A stretch of 64,000 nt of DNA from Leifsonia sp. CL147 (GCF_900114565.1 NZ_FOTM01000008.1:84442-148441); one strand, 5' to 3'. Positions 9,619 through 21,698 are shown, counted from the stretch's first letter. The notes: a model not told the origin generated them from the letters alone. A program made the numbers and translations.

Positions 9619-10950
9619 GTGAATTCGCGTCGTTCCTGGGTCGTCTATGGGATCGGCGTCTTCGCCTACCTGATCGCGGTCATGCAGCGCACCACGATCG
9701 GTGTCGCGGGCGTCGCCGCGACCGACCGGTTCCACGTCTCCGCCTCCGTCCTGTCGGCGCTCGCCGTGGTGCAGCTGATCGTCTACGCCGGCATGCAGGT
9801 GCCCGTCGGCGTGCTGATCGACCGCATCGGCTCACGGGTCCTCATGCTGGTCGGCACGTCGCTGATGGTCGTCGGGCAGGTCGCCGTCGCCCTGGCCCCG
9901 AGCATCGCGGTCGCGATCATCGGGCGCATCCTCGTCGGCGCCGGGGATGCCACGGTGTTCACCTCTCTGATGAGGCTGACCAATTCCTGGTTCCGCGGAA
10001 GGCTGGTGCCCCAGCTCTCCCAGTGGATCGGGAACGTCGGCCAGCTCGGGCAGGTCCTGTCGGCCATCCCCTTCGCCCTGCTGCTCCATCTCTCGGGCTG
10101 GAGCGTCGCCTTCCTGTCGGCCGCGTCGCTCTCCGTGGTCGCCGCGATCGCGATCGCGGCGGCTGTGACGGATCGTCCCGCGGGTGCGAGCGAGGGGCCG
10201 CGGCCCGCGACCTGGCCGGACTCCATCCGGCAGCTGCGCGTCAGCATGTCGCGGCCCGGCACGCAGCTCGGATTCTGGTCGCACTTCGTGACCCAGTCCT
10301 CCGGAACGGTCTTCAGCCTGATGTGGGGCATCCCGTTCCTGGTGTTCGCGATCGGCATCCCGCAAGCGACGGCGTCGGCGCTGCTCACCGTGCTGGTCGG
10401 CGCCGGACTGATCTCCGGTCCGATCCTCGGGATCCTGACCGCGCGATTCCCGACCCGCCGCAGCAATCTGGTGCTCGGCGTCGTCGCGCTCATGGCGGCG
10501 GCCTGGACGCTCGTGCTGCTCTGGCCGGGGACGCCGCCGCTGTGGACGGTGATCGTCCTCATCGTGGCGATCGGCATCGGCGGGCCCGGGTCCCTGATCG
10601 GCTTCGACTTCGCGCGCAGCTTCAACCCGCTGCACAGCCTCGGCTCCGCCAACGGGGTCGTGAACGTCGGCGGCTTCCTCGCCAGCTTCGTGATGATGTT
10701 CCTCATCGGGGTGTCTCTGGATGCACAGGCCCACGGCGCGGGCGGCGACGCGCAGCTCTACCAGCTCGACCACTTCCGCTGGGCGTTCGCCATCCAGTAC
10801 GTCATCGTGGGCGCCGGTGTCGTCTTCCTCGTCCGCGCCCGCCGTCGCACACGTCGGCAGGTGCTGCAGGAAGAGGGAATAGAAGTAGCCCCTCTCTGGG
10901 TTGCACTCGTCGGAGCGTGGAGGAGACGCGGCGGACGCGAGGCGCTGTAG
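9619..10950 (+). CDS. MFS transporter
   Basis: The 443-residue product has about 12 hydrophobic segments and the layout of a major facilitator permease. The conserved loop 2-3 motif appears as PVGVLIDRIGSRVLMLVG. The central cytoplasmic loop (about residues 180-210) is short and acidic/Pro-rich. The substrate cannot be told from sequence. GTG 9619 is used because a -10-like TAGGAT lies just upstream and the coding sequence starts directly with MNSRRSWVVYGIG. It is a single-gene unit between the PAC2 gene and sigA. Confidence 0.9.
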   Translation: MNSRRSWVVYGIGVFAYLIAVMQRTTIGVAGVAATDRFHVSASVLSALAVVQLIVYAGMQVPVGVLIDRIGSRVLMLVGTSLMVVGQVAVALAPSIAVAIIGRILVGAGDATVFTSLMRLTNSWFRGRLVPQLSQWIGNVGQLGQVLSAIPFALLLHLSGWSVAFLSAASLSVVAAIAIAAAVTDRPAGASEGPRPATWPDSIRQLRVSMSRPGTQLGFWSHFVTQSSGTVFSLMWGIPFLVFAIGIPQATASALLTVLVGAGLISGPILGILTARFPTRRSNLVLGVVALMAAAWTLVLLWPGTPPLWTVIVLIVAIGIGGPGSLIGFDFARSFNPLHSLGSANGVVNVGGFLASFVMMFLIGVSLDAQAHGAGGDAQLYQLDHFRWAFAIQYVIVGAGVVFLVRARRRTRRQVLQEEGIEVAPLWVALVGAWRRRGGREAL

Positions 10951-11172
10951 CGGGTGCTGACGGACCGGTCGCGCGAACTGGTCGGGGGCGCACGTGGAAC
11001 GTGCAATAATTGACGTCTGGACCCGTTCATGTCCCGGGGCCGGAGCATTCGACGATGCCCGGTGCCTCTACCCCGGACTTGACATGGGTCTTAGTAGTGT
11101 CCGCACGCAAACCCTGAGCCAGGCTCGGCCATCAGGATCTCGGCCCCTCCGCTTGGTATGAAAGGTGTTCAC

Positions 11173-12573
11173 ATGGCAACCCGTGCAGCAACGAAGGCCC
11201 GCGACGCGGAGGTCGAGGTCGATGAGACCGTGACCGTCGCGGCGGACAGCGAGACGACGAAGCCCGCAGCCAAGAAGGCGGGCGCGAAGGCCGCCCCCAA
11301 GAAGGCGGCGGCGAAGACCACGACGGCTGCGAAGAAGCAGACCGCAGCGGCGAAGGACAAGGCAGGCGCGTCGGGCGACGACGAGGAGCTCGACGACGAC
11401 GCCGAAATCGAGATCGACGAGGATGCGGTGGTCGTCGACGATGACGCCGTAGCAACCGACGACACCGACACCGACACCGACACCGAGGCCGAGGCCGCGC
11501 CGGTCGACCCGGAAGCGGACGACGCCGACGACACCGACGCGGAGGACGGCAAGGCCGTCGTCGGCGGTACGCCGATCGCGATCCCCCTGCCCACCGATGC
11601 CCTCGTGCTGCGCGCCGTGGACGAGGACGACGACATCCCCGTCTACTCGTCGACGATCACCGGCGCCACCGCGGACCCGGTCAAGGACTATCTGAAGCAG
11701 ATCGGCAAGGTCCCCCTGCTGAACGCGGCAGAGGAGGTCGAGCTCGCGATGCGCATCGAGGCCGGGCTGTTCGCCGAGGACAAGCTGGCCAACACCCCGA
11801 ACCTGACCAAGGAGCTGGAGCGCGAGCTGCGGTGGGTCGCCCGCGACGGCCAGCGCGCCAAGAGCCACCTGCTGGGCGCCAACCTGCGTCTCGTGGTCAG
11901 CCTGGCCAAGCGCTACACCGGCCGCGGCATGCAGTTCCTCGACCTCATCCAGGAGGGCAACCTGGGCCTCATCCGTGCCGTCGAGAAGTTCGACTACACG
12001 AAGGGCTTCAAGTTCTCCACCTACGCCACCTGGTGGATCCGTCAGGCGATCACCCGCGCGATGGCCGACCAGGCGCGCACGATCCGCATCCCGGTCCACA
12101 TGGTGGAGGTCATCAACAAGCTGGCGCGCGTGCAGCGCCAGATGCTGCAGGACCTCGGCCGCGAGCCCACTCCGGAAGAGCTCTCCAAGGAGCTCGACAT
12201 GACCCCGGAGAAGGTCATCGAGGTGCAGAAGTACGGTCGCGAGCCCATCTCGCTCCACACTCCTCTCGGCGAGGACGGGGACAGCGAGTTCGGCGACCTG
12301 ATCGAGGACACCGAGGCGGTCGTCCCGGCGGATGCGGTCGGCTTCACCATGCTGCAGAAGCAGCTGGAGAGCCTGCTCGACTCCCTGTCCGAGCGCGAGG
12401 CGGGCGTGATCCGCATGCGCTTCGGCCTGGGCGACGGGATGCCCAAGACCCTCGACCAGATCGGTGACACTTTCGGCGTGACGCGCGAGCGCATCCGCCA
12501 GATCGAGTCGAAGACGATGGCGAAGCTGCGCCACCCGTCCCGCTCGCAGTCGCTGCGCGACTACCTCGAGTAA
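11173..12573 (+). CDS. sigA: Primary RNA polymerase sigma factor (sigma-70, RpoD/SigA)
   Basis: This is the housekeeping sigma factor. The 466-residue product has an actinobacteria-type N-terminal extension of about 150 residues, Lys/Ala-rich then strongly acidic. Region 1.2 follows ([24 protein letters not shown]), then regions 2.1-2.4 with [18 protein letters not shown] and [16 protein letters not shown], region 3, and region 4 with the helix-turn-helix [18 protein letters not shown]. The ATG at 11173 is preferred over 11158 because AAAGGTG sits 5 bases before it. The 222-base upstream gap is long enough for a regulated leader; TTGACA at 11079-11084 is a possible -35 but no convincing -10 was found. 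Confidence 0.96.
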   Translation: MATRAATKARDAEVEVDETVTVAADSETTKPAAKKAGAKAAPKKAAAKTTTAAKKQTAAAKDKAGASGDDEELDDDAEIEIDEDAVVVDDDAVATDDTDTDTDTEAEAAPVDPEADDADDTDAEDGKAVVGGTPIAIPLPTDALVLRAVDEDDDIPVYSSTITGATADPVKDYLKQIGKVPLLNAAEEVELAMRIEAGLFAEDKLANTPNLTKELERELRWVARDGQRAKSHLLGANLRLVVSLAKRYTGRGMQFLDLIQEGNLGLIRAVEKFDYTKGFKFSTYATWWIRQAITRAMADQARTIRIPVHMVEVINKLARVQRQMLQDLGREPTPEELSKELDMTPEKVIEVQKYGREPISLHTPLGEDGDSEFGDLIEDTEAVVPADAVGFTMLQKQLESLLDSLSEREAGVIRMRFGLGDGMPKTLDQIGDTFGVTRERIRQIESKTMAKLRHPSRSQSLRDYLE

Positions 12574-12577
12574 ACCG

Positions 12578-13852
12578 GTGCGCTACCGACTGGCGGTCAT
12601 CGCCGGCCGCCTCGCCCGCTGGCTTCTGCGCCTGCGGGGAGGCGGCTCCGCGGTGCCGGGCCGCGTCGCGCTCGCGATCGCTCCGAAGTTTCTCGAGCGC
12701 GCCGTCAGCCGGCTGCCGCTGGGAGTCGTGTTCGTGTCCGGCTCGAACGGCAAGTCGACGACGACGAACATGCTCACGGCGATCCTGCGGGAGCACGGGC
12801 TGGAGGTCTTCACCAACCCCTCCGGCGGAAATCTCCCGCAGGGCATCGCCTCGGCGCTCCTCGCCGACGTTCCCCTCGACGGTTACGTGCGCGGCGATGT
12901 CGGCGTGATCGAGGTGGATGAGGCGTACGGCGTCGACCTGGCGCGTGTCCTCAAGCCGCGCGGTTCCCTCCTGCTCAACGTGCAGATCGACCAGCTGAAC
13001 CGGTTCTTCGAGCCGGCCCGCGTGATCGGGATGCTGCGCTCGATCGCCGAGGGCTCCTCCGAGTTCGTGGTGGTGAACGCCGACGACGACAGCCTCGCGC
13101 GCGTCGGTGGCGAGCTGGCCGCCGCGGACCGGGACGTGACCACGTTCGCGGTGGCGCCATCCATCATCGAGTCCTCGCCGAACGGCCTCGCCAACGTCAA
13201 GGACCTCACGGGCGCCGCCGCGGCGGCGCTGCCCGTCCCGTCCGTCTTCGTCAGCAAACTCGAGGTGCAGAGCGCCCAGCTCACCATCGGCGGCGAGAAT
13301 GTGCGCATCGGGCTGCCGGCCCGCGGCCTGCACTACGCCGTGGATGCGGCGGGCGCGACGGCGATGGCGCGGCGCCTGCTCGGCGACCGGTTTCAGCCGA
13401 ACGCCGTGGTCGCTGCCATGGCCGCGCTCCGCACCGTCTACGGTCGCGGCGAGACGCTGCACGTGGGCGACGAGGAGCTCGAGATCATCATGATGAAGAA
13501 TCCGCCGAGCCTCCAGCTGAACCTCGACTATCTGAGCGAGTCGCCCGAGCAGGTGTTCGTCTCGGTCGACGAGGGCACGCCCGACCCGTCGTGGGTCTAC
13601 GACATCGACCTGTCCAAGCTCAGCCACGTGGATGTGGTCTCCGGAACGAAGGCCTGGCAGTTCGCGACGCGGTTCGCGTACGCCGGCGTCGAGGTCGATC
13701 AGGTCGTGCCCGAGCTGAAGCCCGCTCTGCAGGCCTTCCTCACCCTGCCGAAGCCGTCACGCGGCAGGAAGACCATGATCGTGAACTACGAGCAGATGAT
13801 GCTGATCCGCAAGCAGCTCGGCTTCCTCGATCTGGAGGGCGGGGAGCGATGA
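12578..13852 (+). CDS. murT: MurT-like Mur ligase domain protein without zinc ribbon
   Basis: MurT is the ATP-dependent ligase subunit of the MurT-GatD complex, which in other bacteria amidates the alpha-carboxyl of D-Glu in lipid II. The 424-residue product has the P-loop FVSGSNGKSTTTNML (52-66), the central Mur ligase metal/ATP region GVIEVDEAYG, and the C-terminal DUF1727 region with the conserved DPSWVYDID. Known MurT proteins carry a four-cysteine zinc ribbon inside the central domain; this protein contains no cysteine at all. GTG 12578 starts 4 bases after the sigA stop, and the stop overlaps gatD as ATGA. The partner gatD also lacks its key cysteine. Confidence 0.85.
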   Translation: MRYRLAVIAGRLARWLLRLRGGGSAVPGRVALAIAPKFLERAVSRLPLGVVFVSGSNGKSTTTNMLTAILREHGLEVFTNPSGGNLPQGIASALLADVPLDGYVRGDVGVIEVDEAYGVDLARVLKPRGSLLLNVQIDQLNRFFEPARVIGMLRSIAEGSSEFVVVNADDDSLARVGGELAAADRDVTTFAVAPSIIESSPNGLANVKDLTGAAAAALPVPSVFVSKLEVQSAQLTIGGENVRIGLPARGLHYAVDAAGATAMARRLLGDRFQPNAVVAAMAALRTVYGRGETLHVGDEELEIIMMKNPPSLQLNLDYLSESPEQVFVSVDEGTPDPSWVYDIDLSKLSHVDVVSGTKAWQFATRFAYAGVEVDQVVPELKPALQAFLTLPKPSRGRKTMIVNYEQMMLIRKQLGFLDLEGGER

Positions 13853-14565
13853 CCGTCCTGCGCATCCTGCACCTCTATCCGGCGGAGCTCGGCATCAACG
13901 GCGACGCGGGCAACGTGCTCGCCCTGGCCGAGCGCGCCCGCTGGCGGGGTGTCGACGTGGACGTGGTGACCCACGCGCCCGGTGGCGAGCTGCCCTCCAG
14001 CGTGGACCTGATCCACATCGGCTCCGGACCGTTGTCGGCGCAGCGCGCCGTCCACGAAGATGTGCTGCGGATCGCGCCGCGGCTGCGCGCCTGGCGCGAC
14101 GCCGGCGTCCCGGTCCTCGCGATCGCCGGCGGCTGGCAGCTGCTGGGCACGGAGCTCGAGACGGCCGAGGGCGAGGTGCTGGCGGGAGCCGCGGTCTTCC
14201 CCAGCCGCTCGGCGCTCGGCGCCAAGCGGCACGTCGGCGAGATCGTCGTGCGCCTGGCGGACGGCACCACGATCGCCGGGTTCGAGAACCATTCCGCCCG
14301 CACCGTGCTCGACGGTGCCGAGCCTCTGGGCCGCGTCCTCAGCGGCACGGGCAACGACGGCTCTGTGGAGGGTGTGGTCGTCGGCGCGTCGATCGGAACG
14401 CACCTGCACGGACCTCTCCTGCCGATGAACCCCGTGCTCGCGGACCGCCTCCTGGGGACGGCTCTGCGCAGCGAGCTCCCGCCCGTGGCGCAGACCGAGC
14501 GGGTCGACCGCTACGCCACCAACGCGCGGCGCGCGATCGCCGAGCGCCTCAGCGTCTCCCTCTGA
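13849..14565 (+). CDS. gatD: GatD-like glutamine amidotransferase subunit lacking the nucleophilic Cys
   Basis: GatD normally hydrolyses glutamine and passes ammonia to MurT. The 238-residue product has the class I CobQ-like amidotransferase fold signature and keeps the late histidine region GTHLHGPLLPMNP. At the nucleophile elbow, where the family has ICGGxQLLG, it reads IAGGWQLLG. A93 (codon gcc, 14125-14127) therefore replaces the catalytic cysteine. Glutaminase activity of the normal kind is not possible. The rest of the protein looks intact and the gene is still translationally coupled to murT, which argues for a retained, altered function rather than decay. Confidence 0.85.
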   Translation: MTVLRILHLYPAELGINGDAGNVLALAERARWRGVDVDVVTHAPGGELPSSVDLIHIGSGPLSAQRAVHEDVLRIAPRLRAWRDAGVPVLAIAGGWQLLGTELETAEGEVLAGAAVFPSRSALGAKRHVGEIVVRLADGTTIAGFENHSARTVLDGAEPLGRVLSGTGNDGSVEGVVVGASIGTHLHGPLLPMNPVLADRLLGTALRSELPPVAQTERVDRYATNARRAIAERLSVSL

Positions 14566-14598
14566 TCTCTGGGGGTTCGCCGTCCGTCCGGCCGCGAG

Positions 14599-15675
14599 TC
14601 AGCCGACGTAGACGCGGGGGACGCGGGCGGCGACGCCGGTGACCATCTCGTCGGCGATCGTCTCGGCCCAGTCGGCGTACTGCTCCGCCGTCGGCTCGCC
14701 GGCGGTGCCGGGACCGAAGAGGATGGCGGTGTCGCCCAGCTCGACGCGGCTCCGTCCCGCATCCACCAGCATGCTGTCGGCCGCCACCTCGACGACCGGG
14801 CAGCGACGGCCGTTCAGCAGAACCGAGGTCTTCGCAATGCCGAGCGTCGGGACGCCGTCCGCATAGCCGATGCCCAGGCGCGCGCGAGCGGTCCCGCCGA
14901 CGTGCACTTCGGTGACCGGCGCCTCGAGCCGCATCACCGGGATGAGGCCCAGCTCGGCCCCGGTCGAGTCGTCGAACGGGGAGAATCCGTACGCGGCGAT
15001 CCCGAAGCGCACGAACGAGAAGCGGGCCTCGGGCATCCGGATGCCGGCCGAGCTCGCTGCGAGATGCAGCGCCTCGAACCGGGCGCCGAGCGCTTCCGCC
15101 TCCGCGACCGCCGCACGGAACTCGGCGAGTGCGGCCGCATCCGCGGTGATCGAGGCGTCCGCGAGATGCGACCAGGCGGCGCGGATGCGGACCACACCGC
15201 GGCGCTGAAGGTCCACGGCGGATTCCACCAGGCCCGGCCACTCCTCACGGGTGGCGCCGTTGCGGCTGAGCCCTGTGTCCACCTTCAGGTGCACGACGGC
15301 GGGACGGTCGGCGCCCGCCGCTGCGATCGCATCCAGCTGCCACGCTGCGGAGACGCCGAGCTCGATGTCCGCCTCGATGCCGGCCCGCCAATCGGTGTCC
15401 TGTCCGTGCAGCCAGGCGAGGAGCGGGACGGTGACCCCGGCGTGACGCAGGAGGAGCCCGGCCGGGATCTCCAGGACCGCCAGCGACGTGGCGCCGGCCT
15501 GGAGCCCCGCCTCCGCGATGGGGAGGAGTCCGTGCCCGTACGCGTCCGCCTTCACGGCGAGCATTGTCTCGGCGGGAGCGATCAGCCGGGTCAGGTGCGC
15601 GACGTTGTGCCGCAGCGCGGCGAGGTCGATCACGGCGCGGGGGAGCGGCTCGGCGACCGCATCCACGATGGTCAT
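14599..15675 (-). CDS. alr: Alanine racemase
   Basis: This PLP-dependent enzyme makes D-alanine for peptidoglycan. The 358-residue product has the PLP lysine K42 in AVKADAYGHG, the barrel segments HLKVDTGLSRNG and AWSHLADAS, and the C-terminal catalytic tyrosine in LGIGYADGVP. Length is close to the family norm. ATG 15675 gives MTIVDAVAEPLPRAVIDL, matching usual N termini. It lies 10 bases downstream of a truncated racemase-like paralogue on the same strand and convergent to gatD, in a peptidoglycan-related cluster. Confidence 0.92.
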   Translation of the reverse strand: MTIVDAVAEPLPRAVIDLAALRHNVAHLTRLIAPAETMLAVKADAYGHGLLPIAEAGLQAGATSLAVLEIPAGLLLRHAGVTVPLLAWLHGQDTDWRAGIEADIELGVSAAWQLDAIAAAGADRPAVVHLKVDTGLSRNGATREEWPGLVESAVDLQRRGVVRIRAAWSHLADASITADAAALAEFRAAVAEAEALGARFEALHLAASSAGIRMPEARFSFVRFGIAAYGFSPFDDSTGAELGLIPVMRLEAPVTEVHVGGTARARLGIGYADGVPTLGIAKTSVLLNGRRCPVVEVAADSMLVDAGRSRVELGDTAILFGPGTAGEPTAEQYADWAETIADEMVTGVAARVPRVYVG

Positions 15676-15685
15676 GCGGGAGCCC

Positions 15686-16402
15686 TCATGAGCGGTGGAT
15701 CCTCTCGATGCGCCGGCCGAGCCGGCTCGTGATGACCGGGGCGGCGATGCGCAGGGCGTCCGCCCAGTCCAGCACCGAGGGCTCACCGCGGCCCGGGTCG
15801 CCGAACAGGACGACGGGGTCGCCCGGCCGGGCGGAGTCGTCGCCGATGTCGACCACGAACTGGTCCATCGCGATGCGCCCGGTGATCCGGCCGATGGTGT
15901 CGCCGACCTTCACCGGTGCCGTGTTGGATGCCACGCGCAGGATGCCGTCGGCGTAGCCGAGAGCGACCAGCACCAGGGTGGTCGGTCGCGGGGTGCGGTA
16001 GGTGTAGCCGTAGGAGACGCCACGATCGGCGGGGACGCGCTTCACGGCGATGATCTCGCCCTCCAGGCGCATGGCGGGCAAGGAGGGACGGGCGGGGTCG
16101 AGACCGAACAGCGCCGGGCCGAGGACCGCGGTGCCGGCGGCAGCACCATCCCTGCCGACGGTGACACGCGCGGTGAGCCCCGCGTCCGCGATGGCCGCCG
16201 CATCCTCCACCCGGGAGACGAGAAAACCGCCGACCCCGGCATCCGTCAGCGCACCTGCCACGGGCAAGAGCCCGTGGCCGTACGCATCGGCGCGGAGATC
16301 GGCGGTGGAGCCGGGGAGCGATGACGCGAGAGCGGATGCCGTGGAGCGGATGGCGGAGAGGTCGATGTGGGCGTGCCTGCGCACGCTCGTGCCTGTCGCC
16401 AT
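15686..16402 (-). CDS. Alanine racemase-like protein without the PLP lysine
   Basis: The 238-residue product is homologous to Alr at both ends. The N terminus has the PLP-lysine region but reads LRADAYGHG, so R37 replaces the lysine. The C-terminal domain has LVALGYADG with the catalytic tyrosine, and RIAMDQFVVDIG. About 110 residues of the barrel between them are absent compared with the neighbouring alr product; the sequence goes from the strand after DAYGHG almost straight to PALFGLDP. The reading frame is intact and in operon with alr. Alr active sites combine residues of two subunits, so this protein might pair with Alr; that is inference. Start ATG 16402. Confidence 0.8.
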   Translation of the reverse strand: MATGTSVRRHAHIDLSAIRSTASALASSLPGSTADLRADAYGHGLLPVAGALTDAGVGGFLVSRVEDAAAIADAGLTARVTVGRDGAAAGTAVLGPALFGLDPARPSLPAMRLEGEIIAVKRVPADRGVSYGYTYRTPRPTTLVLVALGYADGILRVASNTAPVKVGDTIGRITGRIAMDQFVVDIGDDSARPGDPVVLFGDPGRGEPSVLDWADALRIAAPVITSRLGRRIERIHRS

Positions 16403-16438
16403 CCTCCGGTCAGCCTCGCGGTTCGCGATGCGGACGCG

Positions 16439-16675
16439 TTACGCGCGCTGCTCTTCGAACAGGCGGGCGGTCTCGTCGTGCCAGCTGTGGGCGATCTGAG
16501 AGAGCTTCTCCTGGTGCTTCTTGCCGTGGTGAGCGCAGAAGAGGAGTTCGCCGTTGTTGACGACGACGCGGATGTACGCCTGTGCGCCGCAGCTGTCGCA
16601 ACGATCGGCGGCCGTCAGTTGCGGCCCCGACGCGAGCTCGTCAACGGCCCCGTTCTCCGAGGTGAGTGTCGACAT
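16439..16675 (-). CDS. DUF7455 small zinc-ribbon-like protein
   Basis: The 78-residue product contains CDSCGAQAYIRV and LLFCAHHGKKH, a CxxC plus CxHH set suited to binding one zinc. A C-terminal helix is rich in charged residues. This is the common actinobacterial DUF7455 pattern; function is unknown. The ATG at 16675 is chosen because GAAAGGAGC precedes it. The frame remains open farther upstream but lacks a ribosome site. It is divergent from parE. Confidence 0.8.
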   Translation of the reverse strand: MSTLTSENGAVDELASGPQLTAADRCDSCGAQAYIRVVVNNGELLFCAHHGKKHQEKLSQIAHSWHDETARLFEEQRA

Positions 16676-16893
16676 GTGAGGCTCCTTTCCGTCGCAACCG
16701 CTGAACTCGATACCTCTATAGAACCACGGATACTCGGCAACCAGGCGCGCATTGGCTGCTATTTCGCTCAACGCGTAGCCTCGCGAGCGGCCCGGGTGTC
16801 GCGGCATGGCCTCCCGGGTCCCGGCGCTTACGCTGGTGGTGTACGTGCTCCCGCATCCCGGGCGGGGAGGCACCCGATCCACAAGGAGCACCC

Positions 16894-18993
<2,100 letters not shown>

Positions 18994-19035
18994 CCCCCGC
19001 CTCCCACCGCCGAGCCCCACCGTCGAGCCCCACCG

Positions 19036-19095
19036 TCGAGTACACAAAGACTGCGCGTTTTTCGGCATAGAAGCGTGCAGTCTTTGTGTACTCGA
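19036..19095. terminator. Long hairpin between convergent parE and parC
   Basis: A 19-bp perfect inverted repeat (19036-19054 and 19077-19095) continues inward with G-U and A-T/G-C pairs to a 6-base loop (19063-19068), giving a stem of about 27 bp in RNA. It lies 42 bases after the parE stop and 43 bases before the parC stop, so it can serve both genes. Confidence 0.65.
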
Positions 19096-19138
19096 TGGCG
19101 GGGGGCGACACGCGCGGGTGGGGGCGGGGGGCGAGGGG

Positions 19139-21616
19139 CTAGGCGATGCGGCGGCCGATGGAGCCGACGACGGTGTCGAGGGGGGTGCCGGAGCCGTCGC
19201 GGCGGGCGCCGCCCTCCGGGAGGGTCCGCGCGACGCCGTCGGGGGCGACGGCGAGGGCGGGTCCGCGGCCGGCCCAGGCGAGCACGAGCTCGCTCTCGCC
19301 CTTGAGGAAGCGCTGGGCGCGGACGCCTCCGGTGGCACGTCCCTTCGCCGGGAACTCCGCGTAGTCGCTGACCTTGGCCGTCCCCGGGTCGGCCCCGGGC
19401 AGCGTCGCGTCGCTGGCGGCGATCGTCGCGACGACGGCCTGCTCGGCGTCCTCCGCCGATACCGAGCCGAAGAAGATCGCACGCGCGCCCGCGCTGAGGT
19501 TCATGCCGGCCATTCCGCCGGCGGCCCGGCCTTGCGGGCGGACGCTCGAGGCGGCGAACCGCAGCAGCTGCGCGTCGCTTGCGACGAACACCAACTCGTC
19601 CGCATCCGTCACCGTCGTGGCGCCGACGACCTGGTCGCCGGGCTTCAGCGCGATGATCTCGAAGTCGGGCTTGTTCGCCCAATCGCCCGCGGCGACGCGC
19701 TTCACGACGCCCTGGGCGGTTCCGAGCGCGATGGTCCGCTCCGAGTCGAGACCGACCAGGGCGAGGATGCGCTCCTTCTTGTCCGCGAGCGCCAAGTAGT
19801 CGCCGATCTTGACGCCGGCGCCGAGTTGGATGGAGTTGGCCGGCACTCCGGGCAGGTCGACGGGGGAGAAGCGGATGAGCCTCCCGCGGTTCGTCACCGC
19901 GCCGATCTCGCTGCGGCTGGTCGTATCCAGCTGCGACAGGATCGCGTCGTGCTTGCTGCGCCGGGCCGGCGGCTGGATGCGGTCGAGGCCCTGCTCCTCA
20001 CCTGGGCCCGCATCCACGCGCAGGATGCGACCGGTCGTGGAGAGGTACACCCGCGTCGGGACGTCGGCGACCTCCAGCTGCACCGTTGCCGCCTTGCTGC
20101 GGGAGGCGGACGCGATCGACGGCTTCGCTTCGGTCAGCAGCGTGCGACGGGGCGTGCCGAACGTCGCGGCCACGCGCTCCAGCTCGTCCGACACCAGGTC
20201 TTCGATGCGCTGGCGCGAGGCGAGCAGGGCCTCCAGCTCTTCGATCTCTGCGCGCAGCTGGTCGCGTTCGGTCTCCAGCTCGATGCGGCTGAACCGGGTG
20301 AGCCGGCGGAGGCGCAGCTCGAGGATGTAGTCCGCCTGCAGAGTGCTCAGGTCGAACACCTGCATCAGGCGGCCTCGTGCCTGCTCCGTGTCGTCGGAGG
20401 TGCGGATGACCTGGATGACCTCGTCGATGTCGACGATCGCCACGAGCAGTCCTTCGACCAGGTGCAGGCGTTCTTTGCGGCGCGCGAGGCGGAACTGCGA
20501 GCGCCGGGTGACCACGCTGATCCGGTGGTCCAGGTAGACCTGCAGCAGGTCCCGCAGGCCGAGCGTCTGCGGGCCGCCGGCGACGAGGGCGACGTTGTTG
20601 ATCGCGAAGCCCTCCTCCAGCGGCGTGTGCCGGTACAGCTGCTCCAGCACCGCCTCCGGGCTGAACCCGGTCTTGATGCCGATGACCAGCCGGAGGCCGT
20701 GCTGACGGTCGGAGAGGTCGGTGACGTCGGAGATGCCGTTCAGCTTCTTGCCGTTGACGCCGTCCTTGATCTTCTCGATGACCTTCTCGGGCCCGACACC
20801 GTAGGGCAGTTCGGTGACGACCAGTCCGCTCTTGCGCGCAGTGATGGACTCGACGGCCACCTTCGCGCGCATCCGGAAGCTTCCCCGGCCGGTCGCGTAG
20901 GCGTCGCGCACACCGGCGAGGCCGGCGATGGTCCCGCCGCCCGGCAGATCGGGACCGGGGACGTAGGCCATCAGGTCGTCGAGGGTCGCGTCCGGGTTCT
21001 CGAGCAGGTGGCGGGCAGCGCCGACGACCTCGATGAGGTTGTGCGGCGCCATGTTGGTGGCCATGCCGACCGCGATCCCGCTCGCGCCGTTGACCAGGAG
21101 GTTCGGGAAGGCAGCGGGCAGCACATCCGGCTGCATCAGCTGGTTGTCGTAGTTGGGGACGAAGTCGACGACGTCCTCGTCGAGGTCCTCCGTCATGGCC
21201 AGCGCGGCGGCGGCCAGGCGGGCCTCGGTGTAGCGGGCGGCGGCGGGCCCGTCGTCCAGCGAGCCGAAGTTGCCGTGCCCGTCGATGAGGGGGACGCGGA
21301 GGGTGAAGTCCTGCGCCATCCGCACGAGCGCGTCGTAGATGGCGCTGTCGCCGTGCGGGTGCAGCTTTCCCATCACCTCGCCGGTGACACGCGCCGACTT
21401 GACGTGGCCGCGGTCGGGCCGCAGTCCCATCTCGGTCATCATGTAGAGGATGCGGCGCTGCACCGGCTTCAGGCCGTCGCGAGCATCCGGGAGGGCGCGG
21501 GAGTAGATCACCGAGTAGGCGTACTCGAGGAAGGAGCCCTGCATCTCGGTCGTGACGTCGACGTCTTCGATGCGTTCCGTCGTTCCGGCGGCGGGCTGGT
21601 CGTCTGCTGGTGTCAT
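19139..21616 (-). CDS. parC: DNA topoisomerase IV subunit A (ParC / GyrA-type)
   Basis: This is the DNA-cleaving subunit of a type IIA topoisomerase. The 825-residue product has the winged-helix region [17 protein letters not shown] with [18 protein letters not shown], the active-site tyrosine in ARYTEARL, and the coiled-coil/gate region. The C-terminal six-bladed beta-pinwheel region shows repeated GxxxR/K-type strands. ATG 21616 gives [19 protein letters not shown]; starts farther upstream read into the promoter region of the divergent AlkP-like gene. It is convergent with parE, an unusual order because parE and parC are often collinear. Confidence 0.9.
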   Translation of the reverse strand: MTPADDQPAAGTTERIEDVDVTTEMQGSFLEYAYSVIYSRALPDARDGLKPVQRRILYMMTEMGLRPDRGHVKSARVTGEVMGKLHPHGDSAIYDALVRMAQDFTLRVPLIDGHGNFGSLDDGPAAARYTEARLAAAALAMTEDLDEDVVDFVPNYDNQLMQPDVLPAAFPNLLVNGASGIAVGMATNMAPHNLIEVVGAARHLLENPDATLDDLMAYVPGPDLPGGGTIAGLAGVRDAYATGRGSFRMRAKVAVESITARKSGLVVTELPYGVGPEKVIEKIKDGVNGKKLNGISDVTDLSDRQHGLRLVIGIKTGFSPEAVLEQLYRHTPLEEGFAINNVALVAGGPQTLGLRDLLQVYLDHRISVVTRRSQFRLARRKERLHLVEGLLVAIVDIDEVIQVIRTSDDTEQARGRLMQVFDLSTLQADYILELRLRRLTRFSRIELETERDQLRAEIEELEALLASRQRIEDLVSDELERVAATFGTPRRTLLTEAKPSIASASRSKAATVQLEVADVPTRVYLSTTGRILRVDAGPGEEQGLDRIQPPARRSKHDAILSQLDTTSRSEIGAVTNRGRLIRFSPVDLPGVPANSIQLGAGVKIGDYLALADKKERILALVGLDSERTIALGTAQGVVKRVAAGDWANKPDFEIIALKPGDQVVGATTVTDADELVFVASDAQLLRFAASSVRPQGRAAGGMAGMNLSAGARAIFFGSVSAEDAEQAVVATIAASDATLPGADPGTAKVSDYAEFPAKGRATGGVRAQRFLKGESELVLAWAGRGPALAVAPDGVARTLPEGGARRDGSGTPLDTVVGSIGRRIA

Positions 21617-21698
21617 TCGTGCATTCTGTGCAGGAGGGGCGGGGAGGGCCGTGGGGGCGCCTCGGCCGGCCGGGGATGGCTGTGCCAGACTGGGCCGG

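Noticed and set aside
11079..11107. TTGACA as a sigA promoter
   Set aside because: No acceptable -10 at 16-19 bases; kept only as a note under sigA.
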